The notes beneath the pieces were generated by a model, which had not been told where the DNA came from, did not search any database, and saw only the letters and a program-made list of their open reading frames with translations. A program made the translations under genes and the position numbers. Positions 22,784 through 34,412 of a DNA stretch of 64,000 nt are shown in pieces. Position 1 is the first letter of the stretch, and each line of letters opens with the position of its first letter. The DNA comes from Oidiodendron maius Zn (taxonomy: Eukaryota > Ascomycota > Leotiomycetes > Myxotrichaceae): positions 1,220,803 through 1,284,802 of the forward strand of contig KN832880.1 in the NCBI GenBank assembly GCA_000827325.1. Direction: 5' to 3'.

Positions 22784-24677
22784 AACAAAAGTTGTTTATT
22801 ACTATATACTTCCACTATTCAAGCACTGTTAGGACATAAGATAGGGGGAGGATAGGAGGTTCCTGGAGTAAGCAGTTTTTTTACGGCTCCCTTAGTATAA
22901 AAAGAGTACGAATTTCTCCACAATTAAATAGTGGCAATGGCCAATTTCGACGTATAAATTCTGTATAGCCACCATTTTAATTCCGTCTGTTCATAGACTA
23001 TGTCCTAAGAGGCTAGTTTAGCAAAGGCCGAGGCTGTCTGAACGCCGGAGATTTCTGGCTCCAAGATGATCAGAATCCACAATCACTATCTTCGTGATAA
23101 TAGAAACGACTGGGAGTAGCTCCTGTCAGCTACTAATATTTGTATCTGTAGCTATAAGCTGAAGGTAGGAGCTATGAAACCTTTGTACAAGGAGATCTCT
23201 TCCAACTAGATACCGTGCTTCTCTAACTCTTTCCATTACTGCTTCTTGTTTCATGCGAGACGAGTCATTTGGTAAATAAGCCTTAGGGACAATTCAATCC
23301 CGATTTCTATAACGTCCTGGGGACTCCAGGAGCTCAATTGGCTAAAGAGAGTCTATAGAGCTTTGGTAAAGACTTCGTTATTTCTCTGTTGCTCTTCTCG
23401 TGTCTCAAAGCGCCCCCGCATTCCTATACTATAAGCGTCAAGCACAATATCGAATCGAAGACTGCGAACTACGCGGCGGCGGGGGCCAGTGACGATATGA
23501 GCAAAGTCAGCGAGGCGATTCTGGTTCAACTGTATGGTGGAGAAAGAGTGCCTTTCAATAGCCGACTACCATACTCGAGACACTGTAGCATAGATAGCGA
23601 CTAACTCCGATGTAATAAGATGAGAAACTATGAGCGAGCAGAGCTCCGGAGTACATTGACCTCCATTTATGCCTAATAATTTAAGGCAATTTATAGCTGC
23701 ACTTGAAGCGTTCCCAAATGCGTATATTATAGCGCCCAGGCTTTATATCCCACCATGGTATTGCCGCGATCGCTCACTCTCTCCACCCCCCCGCCGCTAA
23801 AACATCCGCTAAGAATATATACTGTTGAAGGTCCACTAGAGGTTATCTAGAAGCTACTCCCGGGCCTGAAACTTGAAGTTCAACCTGAGCAATTTCCACC
23901 TCTTGACTGGCGAAATTGGCATATCAGCAAGTGTATGGACAGGAAGTTCGTGCAGAGTTGGAAAATGACATTGTATTACGGATGAATATCTAGGTTGGGT
24001 GGAGGGTACGGGGTAACGTAGCATTCAGTTTTGAAGTACTGCCTCACAAGCGACAACTGACTATTACGGTATTATATTTGATCACCTCGACGATGATGCA
24101 GATCTAAAGGAAAAGGATCAGTGGCTATGAGCTACAGAAGGGAGTCAAGAAAGCTCACCCGGGCAGGGCGATGACATGTCGCTCTGTGTCCCCACATCCC
24201 TATCCGTCATATGCATACATGGTAGAAGCCGTCATGATGCAAAGTGTCGGATGATTTTGATCAGGCGATGACGACTCCGCCTATAGCATCGGTTGCGAGG
24301 GTTTTTGAATTGCTCTGAAACTCCTATTAATTAAAACTGTCCGGTCATGTAGGGCTTCGGGTTACTGCCTTAATGGAGCAGATAAGAAGTAAATGCCACA
24401 CAGCCCACTTGCTTACGCGGCACCTTCAAAATGCGGGGTTCCGCAGTTTGGATGTACAGACTTGCAGTCTGATTTTCTACCGTTTGTAATAAGGGATCGA
24501 GTTTTTATTTGCTACAATCTAGCACTATCTAGCCGGCAAAATACTTCAAGTGATTAACCAGTTAACTGCTCAAAAGTTATGAATCTAACATAGATCCTTA
24601 CTAGATTAGGATAGTTTAATAAGAGTGCATATTTGTAGGCTTATACTACCACGTAGTTTCCCCCTCTCGTGGAAGTG
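22784..24677. other. 1.9-kb intergenic stretch
   Basis: The small frame at 23389-23604 has no start context, domain or splice partner. A short C-run lies near 23786. No gene or mobile element recognised. Confidence 0.5.
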
Positions 24678-24684
24678 TATAATA
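24678..24684 (+). promoter_or_regulatory. TATA box of the small secreted protein gene
   Basis: TATAATA about 95 bp upstream of the ATG at 24776, in a region otherwise without coding signal. Confidence 0.4.
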
Positions 24685-24775
24685 GGATGGTGTGCAACCC
24701 TTTGATAATGTCGTTATTTCATCAATTACATTGTCTATTCGATTAATTGCAAAAATAAGCTTTCTAATAATTAAG

Positions 24776-25117
24776 ATGCATATTTCACTCGCAATCCTTG
24801 GGGCAATGGCTACGTTGGCGATGGCTGCTCCACAAGATCTAACAGGGACTATACATCTGATTGACCGTCGACTAGAAACTTGCCCTTGCCACCCGAATTG
24901 CGGATGTACTGGGCCATCAACCGGTGGAAATCTTTGTCAATGTATTCCAGATTGTACTTCTCCAAGTGGATGTATCGAGCCAGTCGACGCTCCCTGTCGT
25001 CCAAATTGCGGATGTCCCAGTGGAACTTATGGCGGATGTGTAAGTGGCCCCCTACCCCTATGGATATGCACGACAGTAGATAATACAGGACCAGACTGGA
25101 CCTTAGGGTTAGGGTGA
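24776..25117 (+). CDS. small secreted cysteine-rich protein
   Basis: The ATG at 24776 is followed by a clean signal peptide (about 17 residues, ending AMA-AP). The mature chain is dense in cysteine, with a twice-used C-x-P-N-C-G-C motif (CHPNCGC and CRPNCGC) and further C-Q-C and single Cys. Unspliced, the frame gives 113 residues and 13 cysteines. A good alternative is an intron at 25040-25088 (GTAAGT...ACAG, 49 nt), which would end the protein at YGGCDQTGP with the stop at 25104-25106, leaving 12 cysteines, an even number. Such proteins are commonly effectors, toxins or antimicrobial peptides; nothing here says which. A shorter protein with the same motif is encoded convergently at 25918-26132. 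Confidence 0.7.
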   Translation: MHISLAILGAMATLAMAAPQDLTGTIHLIDRRLETCPCHPNCGCTGPSTGGNLCQCIPDCTSPSGCIEPVDAPCRPNCGCPSGTYGGCVSGPLPLWICTTVDNTGPDWTLGLG

Positions 25118-25917
25118 AGGATTGTTAGAGAAGATCGATCTGTGACAGCTCTAGTGCCATCACGTGGATAGATGGCCACGGCTAGTGCGCTCTGTTAAAT
25201 CTCTTTGCACTAGGCACTGCTTTCCTTCCTTTTGTATCTTGATCTCTTTAGTCAATACAGGAGTTCTATTTGTTCCATGGCATGTGGTGGAATAAGAAGT
25301 TGAACAGCTAAAAGTGTGAGTACATCTACTTACTCGTGCAGTGTTTGAGAAAGTCCTTTTGATCGCTCTGTCTCTGGCACAATCCGTGAAAGATGTTCTT
25401 ATCTTAAAAACATGACTCGCAGATGCCCATATCCTCCATGACGCAAGAATTTGCGATTTTGTACCACTAATTTATTTCAATAGAATTATGATAAATCAAA
25501 CTTTAAGTTCCGTATTAAAGGTCACTAAGTATAAAGATTGGTCAGGGGATTAGTCAATCTAGAGAGGGAGGGGGAGCAGTAGATGAGAATATAGATCTAT
25601 AGGAGGCCACATCAAACAGAATGGACCCTTTCAACGAAATTTGACACGTAGAGAGCCTCTAGAGTAACGTAGATACTAATACACTACCTATTACAGTGAA
25701 CTGATTTTGCTTGCATCTTTGATAGAAATGTTAGATCAAGTTGCTATATAAAATCATGGAAGGTTCTATCGTAGTTGAATCCATGAGTTATATCACGGTC
25801 TCAAGGTTTATTCGTGGCTAAAGAAAGACAACCTCGAGGATAAAAGCCTTTACGAGACTTCATCTAATATGTACTAGTTTAGCCATCTATTACAAAGGCA
25901 GAGAGAGCGCGGCCTTA
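25118..25917. other. intergenic between two convergent small secreted genes
   Basis: AT-rich, no coding signal. It holds the 3' regions of both small cysteine-rich genes. Confidence 0.5.
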
Positions 25918-26132
25918 TTAGCCCTCGCAATGTCGCTGGCATCCGGTAGGGCAGCTGCAGTCGGGGTAGCAGGGCGCAGGGGTGAGGGGCAGGATACTAG
26001 AGAAGTCGCTGTAAGGGCAGCAGGAGCAGACGAAGTGGGGCGCGCACCATCAGTCGGAACGGAGCCTCACAGTGTCGGCGCTCCTAAGAAGGCGGGCAGA
26101 CCGAGGATCAACGCGGTGATGGTAAAGCGCAT
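25918..26132 (-). CDS. very small secreted cysteine-rich protein, two exons (cryptic)
   Basis: Exons 26071-26132 and 25918-26008, intron 26009-26070 (GTGAGG...TTACAG, 62 nt). The product is 50 residues. The first 19 form a signal peptide (MRFTITALILGLPAFLGAP). The tail is PCYPDCSCPTGCQRHCEG with five cysteines (34, 38, 40, 44, 48). Neither exon makes a long ORF, so ORF callers miss it. Support comes from three independent signs: a signal peptide directly after an ATG, splice sites that keep the frame, and a C-x-P-D-C-x-C motif like that of the protein at 24776. A TATA element lies about 120 bp upstream. The opposite strand has an open frame of poor composition (25930-26145), which I reject. 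Function unknown; effector or peptide signal is possible. Confidence 0.55.
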
Positions 26133-26252
26133 GATGGTCGGTTAGGAAATAAGATTAGTAGATCGAAAGAAATCGAAAGAAAAGGTGATTAATCAGGAGT
26201 GATATATGTCTCTGTGGAAGTCAATTTCAATATCTCGTCACACTCATAAAAA

Positions 26253-26262
26253 TTATATAAAT
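26253..26262 (-). promoter_or_regulatory. TATA-like element upstream of the 50-residue secreted protein
   Basis: ATTTATATAA on the minus strand, about 120 bp before the ATG at 26132. This is the same spacing as for the secreted G1 peptidase. Confidence 0.4.
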
Positions 26263-27442
26263 ACTTCACCATGAAACCCCTAGAATGTGACATTATTATA
26301 ACTACTAGTTCCAATGATGTAACCTCTCATGCAGAAATAAATCGCACTACTCCAGTACACTGCACAGTCACAAATACTAAAATGTACTTGATATACAGTA
26401 CTACTTAATCTATGTCACTTGTTTGTGGACCTCTTCCTAAGTAATTAGGCGCCAAATTCCTCTTCTCTAGTACACCATATATATCCTATATTATTGCAGT
26501 TTTGGGCTTAATTATAGCTAATCTGCCTTAGTTAGTTACCCCTAGCCGGGACTTCAGCTGTTGTTAAATCTTTACGTTTAGCATGTGCAATAGCGAGAAG
26601 GAACTCAATGGCACTCTGACCAACCGCAATCACGTGAGGGAAGACATATCACGGCGAGTCTGTCTTCGCTATCTCTGTGTAATTTTCGCGTGCCATGTGC
26701 CAAGCTGTCTTATTTAAACCTAATGGTATTGGTACTAGTGCAATAAAATTCGTGGGGCGACTTTAAAAGCATATAGAGTTTAGACTGAAGCTAGTTAGGG
26801 AAGACGGCATAGATATTTAACTAATAGTATCTACTAAATTAAGGCTCGTATTACTGTACGTCCTCATACCAAAGCTTGGCTATCAATTACCCATTTTCGC
26901 CAAAGGTCACGCCACAACTTACCCTTTCGGCCAAAGATTAGATATAAGCTTAGGTATGCGGATGTGCCACGAGTCCTAGTTAAGGTTGGCTGGCCTTATA
27001 TAGATTTCGGTGTCCACTTGTTCTTTTTCTAACGTCGCAACACCAGCACCAGGAGACGCTTAACCGCTGGACCAGGCGCCTCAATTCGGCGAGCCCCGAG
27101 ATGCAAAGATACTGTACCTGCTGTACCTTTGTACCGAGCAATCTGAGTCCGGGATTGGTCCACAGATACGGCACAGTTGGACGGCGCGCCCCGGCAACCC
27201 GATAAAGCTAGTGCGGGGTCCTGGGATTTTTACAATTGGATATCGTGATTTCTGTCCTTATCACGCCATACAGCTGCAGTAAGCGAGCTTCCGATAGACA
27301 CCCTGATCGTCTGAATCTGAATCTTTTACCACAGACAGGCAACTTCTTCTCCTCGTATTACCTGCAGGGCCTGCAGATTCTTCTATCTGCACAGCGCTTC
27401 GTTTGACCCAAGATCTGGCGTCTAAATAACCTCTCCTCTGCA
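26263..27442. other. 1.2-kb intergenic stretch
   Basis: No coding frame with support. The final 250 bp is the leader of the amino-acid transporter. Confidence 0.5.
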
Positions 27443-29146
27443 ATGTCAAAACCCATTCCTGTCGACGAGAAGCACGAGCCCGGCAATGTCGAAGTATTTG
27501 ACTCCGACGGCACTAGCTCCGTCGATACCTTGACTGCGCTCATTGCTGAAGGTGAGGGAATTTATTAAATCCGATGCTGCTTAAGTTTTGGCAGCTCGTT
27601 AACTTGTCTCGCTTGCGTCTGTAGATCACACACATGACATCCAGCTCCGAACCATGTCGTGGCAGAAGGCAGCGTGGTTGCTCGCCGGGGACCAAGTCTG
27701 CCTTGCCATTATGGCTCAGACATGGTCGCTCTCGTATGTTTGTACTCGTTAGCAAGTCTAATTTTGAAACTCTAACAGTCATGTCTCCTACTAGTGTGTT
27801 AGGATGGGTTCCGGGAATTATCACCATGGTTGTTGCTGGTATCCTCTTCTGGATAACTTCCATTACCATGCACAAATACATTATGAAATACCCTCAGATC
27901 AAGGATATTTGTAAGTCGATTTTACAGCCCCATATGGAAGGTCTCTGCAACTCAAAGCCCACCCCAATGCTGATCAATTTGTTGTTCAGGTGATTTTGGA
28001 TACTACGCCTTCGGAAAGAGTCGAATTGCTTACGAATTCACTGGCTTCATGTTGCTCGCCAACAACATCCTTCTTATCGGCTTCCATATCCTTACTGGAG
28101 CCAAGGTCCTCAACACGCTGTCTGATCACTCGCTGTGCACTGTTGTCTTTTCTGTCATTGCGATGCTAATGGGTATCGTGATGTCGCTTCCAAGGACCTT
28201 GCGCCATGTTTCGTTTATGTCAATGTTCTCAGGTAGGTAACTAGTGCAGCTCTACTTGATATGCCTTCCCAGATGTTTGCTAACCGTTGTTTTACCGCAC
28301 TTCCTAGCTGCATGCATGGCAATGGCTATCCTTCTCTTCCTCATCTTTGCTGGCATCGAAGCAGCCCCTCTATATGGATACAACGGCGACTACCCCACCG
28401 ATGGATTGGTGAGGACATATGCCTTCCCTCTCCCTGGCACCACTTGGGTCGCGTGCATGAATGCTGTCTTGAACATTACTTTTCTCTGGGTTCCTCAGAT
28501 CCTATTCCCCACCTTCATCGCCGAGATGGAACGACCACAGGACTTCCCAAAATCCCTCGCCGTCCTTGTCGCCATTTCTACCTTTCTGTTTATAGTGCCT
28601 CCCGCTATCGGATTCCGATATTTGGGCCAATACTCCACCGCCCCAGCTTTCGGTAGCTTGGGAGTTGTCGCCTATAAAAAGGCCTCCTTCGCGTTTGTTA
28701 TTGTTCCCACCCTCGTTATTGGCGTCATCTACGCGAACGTCAGTGCAAAATTCATTTACTTCCGAGTAATGGGCAAGTCGAGACACGCACATAGTAATAC
28801 TGTCATTGGTTGGGGTGTTTGGGCTCTGGTTATGGCTGGTATCTGGGTTATTGCTTTCATCTTCTCCGAGGTCGTGCCTAGCATGGGAGATTTTCTCTCC
28901 CTTCTTAGTGCTGCCTTCGACTCCTTCTTTGGTTTTATTTTCTTTGCTGTTGCTTACTGGCAACTTTACCAGGGGAGGTTGTTTACCGGCTTGTTCAGGT
29001 CTACCATGACTATCATTCACATCTTCATCATGATCTGCGGATTGTTCCTGCTTGGTCCGGGACTATACGCAGCCGTTGAAGCTATCATTGCTGATTATTC
29101 AAGTGGCACTAAACCAGCTTTTAGTTGTGCCAACTTATCAATTTAA
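27443..29146 (+). CDS. amino-acid/auxin permease family transporter (fungal neutral amino-acid permease-like)
   Basis: Five exons: 27443-27551, 27625-27733, 27795-27910, 27990-28232 and 28308-29146, 471 residues. All junctions keep frame and have GTGAGG, GTATGT, GTAAGT or GTAGGT donors. The N-terminus is acidic, then RTMSWQKAAWLLAGDQVCLA leads into helix 1, as in Aa_trans (PF01490) permeases of fungi. Other signs are VLGWVPG, DFGYYAFG, FAGIEAAPLYGYNGDYP and about 11 membrane helices. It resembles the fungal neutral and aromatic amino-acid permease group by layout. It should sit in the plasma or vacuolar membrane and use the proton gradient; substrate not readable. Confidence 0.9.
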
Positions 29147-30945
29147 GAACGGCGTGTCGCTATGGTGTTCATAAATTACTCTTTCCTCCGGGTTTTTGCA
29201 GGAATTCAAAATTGCACTCTCAGAGAAGGCTACTATAGATCAGGAATGGCGGAGGCAGAAGAAGGCTAATCAAGGCCACAATTTTATCTCTTAAGTGTAT
29301 CTTTTAGCCTGATAAATAATTAAAGTATTTATATGCTAATGTTGATAAACTTACATTGAATTACAGTACGATGTAAAATCATCTTTAGTGCAAACTCTCT
29401 ATGATTTTAAATTGGCCCATAATTCTCACTAATGTTAGAACCGTTATAGTTAGCCGTGTTTTTGAGCCTGGTTCTTCCTTAGCAGGCGGCACGTGAGAAG
29501 TATACAGAGGTATTTACGACACTGATGTTATTCAAGCCTTGTCGCGCCATGTTCTGGGCCGTGCTATCAGCCCTGCCCACTATGAAGCTTCTCTTACGCC
29601 CTGCCCAAGGATACCCATTCCCTCTCTCGTCTTGATCCGTCTCGCCAATAGACGGATTTCTTTAATATGATCCTACTTTCTCGCTGTCTCACTATACGCG
29701 CTAATTTTGCTAGCCATGTACCGTTATGAGCGAAATCGGTTTCCTATCCTTTTTCAACTCGTAAACAATAATTTGAGCGTACGGACCTGCGCACGGCAGC
29801 ATGGATTAACTTTTATCTGCACATAAGTTAGCATAGTCTACGGAGTATATACAGATATAAAGCCTTTAGTGGAAATAGGGCAAGCGAATAGCCCAGTACT
29901 TCCCACTCTATAGTTATATGCAATTATATCCCCCTAGTCCCAATCATCTTGTAACACTAAATTTTCCACCCTGTCGTGTAGGGCGCTAATTCTTAAGTGC
30001 AGATCCCTACCTAACTCTCCTCACCGGGTGGTCTTAGTGGATTAAGACATATAGATCATCTGCCTCGATTAACTTCCTACTTTGTCTACATGTATAAGAC
30101 ATCCCCTGTGTGCCTTGCCATACCGGTCAGCAATAACTACAGCCTCTGTCACCATTAACGAAGAGTCAAGAATATATTTCGATCGGCATGATGACGACGA
30201 ATTCCTATATATTCGAGAAGGCAATCGTCTAACAGTCTATCGTTTAGTGTGGATCAGGAGGAAGGGATTGTACAAGATTATGAACACTCGGCAACTGTCT
30301 CACGAGATATGCTTAACAAGTCAAGTGGATAGCTATAACAGTGCTCTGGTAAAGCTCAACAGCAGTTGGGAGTTATGGTACTGTGCTGGAGCCAGGACAA
30401 ATACTCATGTTGAAAATTAACGGACTTGGACACAAAACGAACGTGGTTTAGCACAAGGTATATTACAGTTCGTGGTTCGCTAGGTTTGGTCACTAAGGCT
30501 AACAGACCGCGCCGCAGCGCCGCAAACGGGCGACAATACTGCATAAGGAAATAAGCTTACGGGGTGCTACCCTTCTGCACCATCAAAACCACCCTCGCAT
30601 ACTTAGTAAGCTTTCGTATCAAGGAGAGTTATGAATGCCATGGATGTACCACGGCAGTACAGAAGTAGCCGCAAGCACCGCCGCACCCGGCGTTATTCTT
30701 GTTTAACAGCCTCCAGTGCTTCAGCGAGAGTGCACAGCAGCGCCCCGCAGAGAAACACAGGAACTCTTGGGCACGGCATCTGCATCTTGTTCCGGTAGTA
30801 CAGTCCTCGCCCCTCGTCTGATGTTAACCATCCAACGCTCCTGCTCGGTCGCCAGACTTCGTCCTGGAGGCTTCTCACGCCGCTCAAAGTCTTCCCTCTG
30901 CCTCCACCCCTCTCATCTCTCGAGCACGCTCCGGCTGAATCGACA
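29147..30945. other. 1.8-kb intergenic stretch
   Basis: The frame at 30082-30420 lacks an ATG and any known domain. The base composition rises in GC from about 30690, which is the leader of the GMC oxidoreductase. No element recognised. Confidence 0.5.
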
Positions 30946-33095
30946 ATGCGGTGGCCGTTCGGGGACCAATATCCAGAACGCCGGCCGGAAGAGGCGCATG
31001 CACGCAGTTATGATTATGTCGTAATAGGAGGTATGTGTGAAGGCGCTCTCCTGTTGTCATCCGCAGACATCGATAGAGCCATAGCGAGCGTCGTAGCTAT
31101 GAGCCGTGCTCCACCTCCGCAAAATTCCCGCTGACCATCATTCCACAGCCGGAACGGCAGGATGCGCGCTGGCCTCGCGCCTCAGCGAGGACCCGAACGT
31201 CACCGTTCTGGTCCTCGAGCGCGGACCAGCAAACGACACCTGGATGTCGCGTATCCCGCTAGCCTCGTCCAACATCCTGCGAGCGGATGGCGGGGCCACG
31301 AGCTGGAACTGCGAGCCCATGCGCGCCTGCGACGACCGGCGCAGCCTCGTCTTCCGCGCGGAAGTCATGGGCGGCGGGTCGCGAATCAACAGCATGGTGT
31401 ATACGCGGGGGTCGGCCGCCGATTATGATGACTGGGCGGCCCTGGGCCATCCCGACTGGAGCTACGAGAAAGTGCTGCCGTATTTCGTGCGGAGTGAGAA
31501 GACACTGGATCAGCCGAAGTCGAGTTATCGCGGTGACTCGGGTGTGTAGAGGGACGACGGGCGTGACTGATACCGGAGTACTGACTGTTAACAGGGCCGT
31601 GGATCGTCAGAACCTTTACGTACTTCAGCTGGCTCTTCCGGGCGTACCAAGTGTGAGTAGCGATACGTTCACCCTACATGATCTATGTTGAATGAGGTCT
31701 CCAGGTTCACGGACTGCGCCGAGGCCATGGGCTTCATCCGCATCTCCGATACCAACGCTCCTGACGCCCCTGCCGACGGCGTGGCCACGCTGGATACGAC
31801 CGTGAGCGAGAATAACCAGCGGGTGTCGACGTTTGATGCCTTCCTTCCACGGGAAGTTGCGCTGTCGCGAGAGAAAACCCTGACCATCTGCACCAAGACC
31901 ATCGTCTCAAGGATTAAATTCTCGGGCCAGGAGAAAGGGGATCTGCGTGCGGAAGAGGTCATCTTCAAATCGGCGGACCCCAAGGCAAAAGAGCTCTTTA
32001 CAGCCAAGGTGAAGAAGGAGGTCATTGTGTGCAGCGGCTCTCTAGGCTCGCCACAAGTGCTGATGCTGAGGTATGTGCCCTAGACACCATATCTTGTGCG
32101 AGAGAGGGAGCCTGATATATCTCAAATGTAGTGGCATCGGCCCTCGCGCACACCTAGAAGAACATGGCATCGAGGTCGTGCGTGACCTCCCTGGCGTTGG
32201 ATCCAATCTGGTGGGTATTATCAATCAATGAATACTGCTAGAATAAGTCCGTTTAACATGGCATCTATAGACAGATCACATCGGTATTCCCGTGGCGTGG
32301 GAAGTTCCCCTCAAGGAATCGCTCGCCATGGTCTCCACCTCACCCATGCTTCAGGGCGTTGTCGAGTTCTTCAAGTACCTCTTCTTCCGCACAGGCGTCC
32401 TAGCCATTCCCATCCAGACTCTATCTCTCTTCGTCCGCATGACTTCCCTCAGCGCCGACGGCACCGAACTGCATCGCGATGTTCCCCATCAAGCTCCCCA
32501 GAGCGACCCTCCCCGCTCCCGCATCCCCGACATCGAGCTGATGCCGCTGGCCACCAGTGCCATGGACAATATCGAGGAACACTTCCGCCGCTTCTCCAAG
32601 ATTGGCGTCTTCAGCATCCTCGCCACCGTGCTACAGCCGGCCTCGCGCGGCACCGTGCGCCTGGCATCCACCAACCTGCATGACAAGCCCGCCGTCGAGT
32701 TCGGCATCTTGTCTGCCCCGTCCGACCTCCCTACCGCCCGCGCCGCCGTGCGCCTCTCCCTGAAACTTGGCGACGCCATGAAGGCTGCCGGCTTCCCGAT
32801 CCTGCGCAACCTGACGTTCAACCCGGCGAGCCAGGAGGACAGTGCGGCCCAGAGCACGGAAGAGCTGGACAAGTTCATCCGCGAGCGCGCGCGTACGACG
32901 TATCACTACGCGTGCTCGTGCCGCATGGCACCAGAGGATAACCTGGGGGTCGTGGACGACAAGTTGAGGGTGCACGGATTGAGGAATGTCAGGGTGTGCG
33001 ACACCAGCGTGTTCCCGAAGATCACGTCGTCGCACCTGCAGGCTCCGGCTGTGATGGTGGCAGAGCGGTGTGCGGAGTTTGCGAAGGAGAGCTGA
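30946..33095 (+). CDS. GMC-family FAD oxidoreductase
   Basis: Six exons: 30946-31030, 31149-31541, 31595-31652, 31705-32070, 32132-32210 and 32271-33095, 601 residues. The first intron splits the FAD Rossmann loop; splicing restores VIGAGTAGCALA (GxGxxG). GMC signature 1 is EVMGGGSRINSMVYTRG, signature 2 lies around CSGSLGSPQVLMLSGIGP, and the C-terminus has HYACSCRM and TSSHLQAPAVM, whose His residues are at the catalytic His/His-Asn positions. Members oxidise alcohols, sugars, aryl alcohols or choline, using FAD. No signal peptide is seen, so it is probably cytosolic, like versicolorin-cluster or choline-dehydrogenase-like members. The gene is clearly GC-richer than its AT-leaning surroundings, a possible sign of different history or strong expression. 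Confidence 0.92.
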
Positions 33096-33116
33096 TGTGT
33101 TGAAATTCGCAAATCA

Positions 33117-33590
33117 ACATAGCCACAGCGATGCTATAAGGTCTGATATACATGCTTGTTGGTCAGCAGCCGTATCTCATCTCACATATACAGGCGAAAT
33201 ACAATCAAGCCGGCAAAATACACTTCAAGGATGCAAATGCCTGGGTGGTGCTGTCAGAGATCCTTACGAGCATACTACACAACTCGGCCTTACAGACTAC
33301 TCACCTGATTATTGATGCGCTAGACAAGTGCAAGAAGAACCGGCCAGAGCTCTTAGCTCTCATCGCCCAGAACTCATCAGTATCATCTCGTGTCAAGTGG
33401 ATCGTCTCTAGCCGTAACTGGCCAGATATCGAGGAGCAAATTAATACCGCAAACCAGAAAGTAAAGGTTTCTCTTAAGCTAAATAAAAAATCTATCTCTA
33501 CAGCGATCAATATATACATTAAGTGGAAGATTAAACGTCTAGTAAAGCAAAAGGGGTATAACAATAATATACAAGATACTGTCTAGTATT
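33117..33590 (+). pseudogene. remnant of a NACHT-domain (NLR/STAND) gene
   Basis: The open part from 33152 encodes MLVGQQPYLISHIQAKYNQA, then LIIDALDKC (Walker B-like, residues about 50-58) and SSRVKWIVSSRNWPDIEEQI, the sensor region of the NACHT ATPase found in HET-E/NWD-type fungal NLRs. Homology-like sequence extends a little upstream and stops soon after 33580. The P-loop, the N-terminal effector domain and the C-terminal WD40 or ankyrin sensor are absent. It is a short relic of a self/non-self recognition gene, followed by unrelated sequence. It begins only about 20 bp after the GMC stop codon, so a rearrangement put it there. Confidence 0.75.
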
Positions 33591-34412
33591 ACTTGTTATA
33601 CCACAGGAATGTTTGCTCTGCCCAACCCTAAGGATTCTCGTAGACTTCAGAAAGGTTTCCGTTAGAGCGTAAGGCCGTGATTGCATTCCGACTACCGTGT
33701 TTGTTTCTGCTGCCCTGCGATTCTAACGACTGTTGTCTACCCATGTACCGCGTCTCCTTTTCATCCTGTTTGATGAATGTCAAAATGCCATTCTCACACA
33801 AGAGGGCATTCAAAACTCCGCGTTAACATATGGGCATTCCCTTTCACTGAGGCAAGCAACCATGCACCGGAGCTTCTAGAGTTAGATTCATAGGAAGCTG
33901 CAAATTACCTTTCTTCGCGTCATCCAATTCGCGGTCTATGACAAAGCCCAAAGCAGTGGATAATTCATCGTAGGTTGGTCCTGATGCAATGCTCCACCTT
34001 TTCAATGACTACACATATCTCAAGAGAGCAGCGCCGCCTTTACTCATCTTCGGCTCAGGTCTGCTCAGGGCTGCTCATGGTCTACTCATCCCTATTACGC
34101 GACGCGGCTCAGCCAAGACTAAGGAAACTCGTAGCCGCCATAGGATACAGCCAAAGTAGGAATAATATAATATGTTGAACTTCTCTAGTTTAGGCTGCTG
34201 AATTTAGCAACTTTTTATTACTTTTTTACGCCGCCTTAACCGCTTGCTTAAACCCTAGACCATCACGTGCCGACATCGCCAATGACGCGAAGAGTTACGT
34301 CAGCTGTTTTCGCGTTCACCCTGCCCCGCCAAACTCAACTCAACTGCTCCTTTTATCTTCACCTTCAATCGGCCTTCCTTTACACCTACCTTCGCCTTCT
34401 CGATCTCAAGAT
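33591..34412. other. intergenic, 0.8 kb
   Basis: No gene recognised. Pyrimidine-rich leader just before 34413. Confidence 0.45.

Noticed and set aside
25930-26145. Plus-strand 71-codon frame (Ala/Gly/Arg-rich)
   Set aside because: It is the antisense of the two-exon cysteine-rich gene, which has a signal peptide, an intron and a TATA element; the plus frame has none of these.
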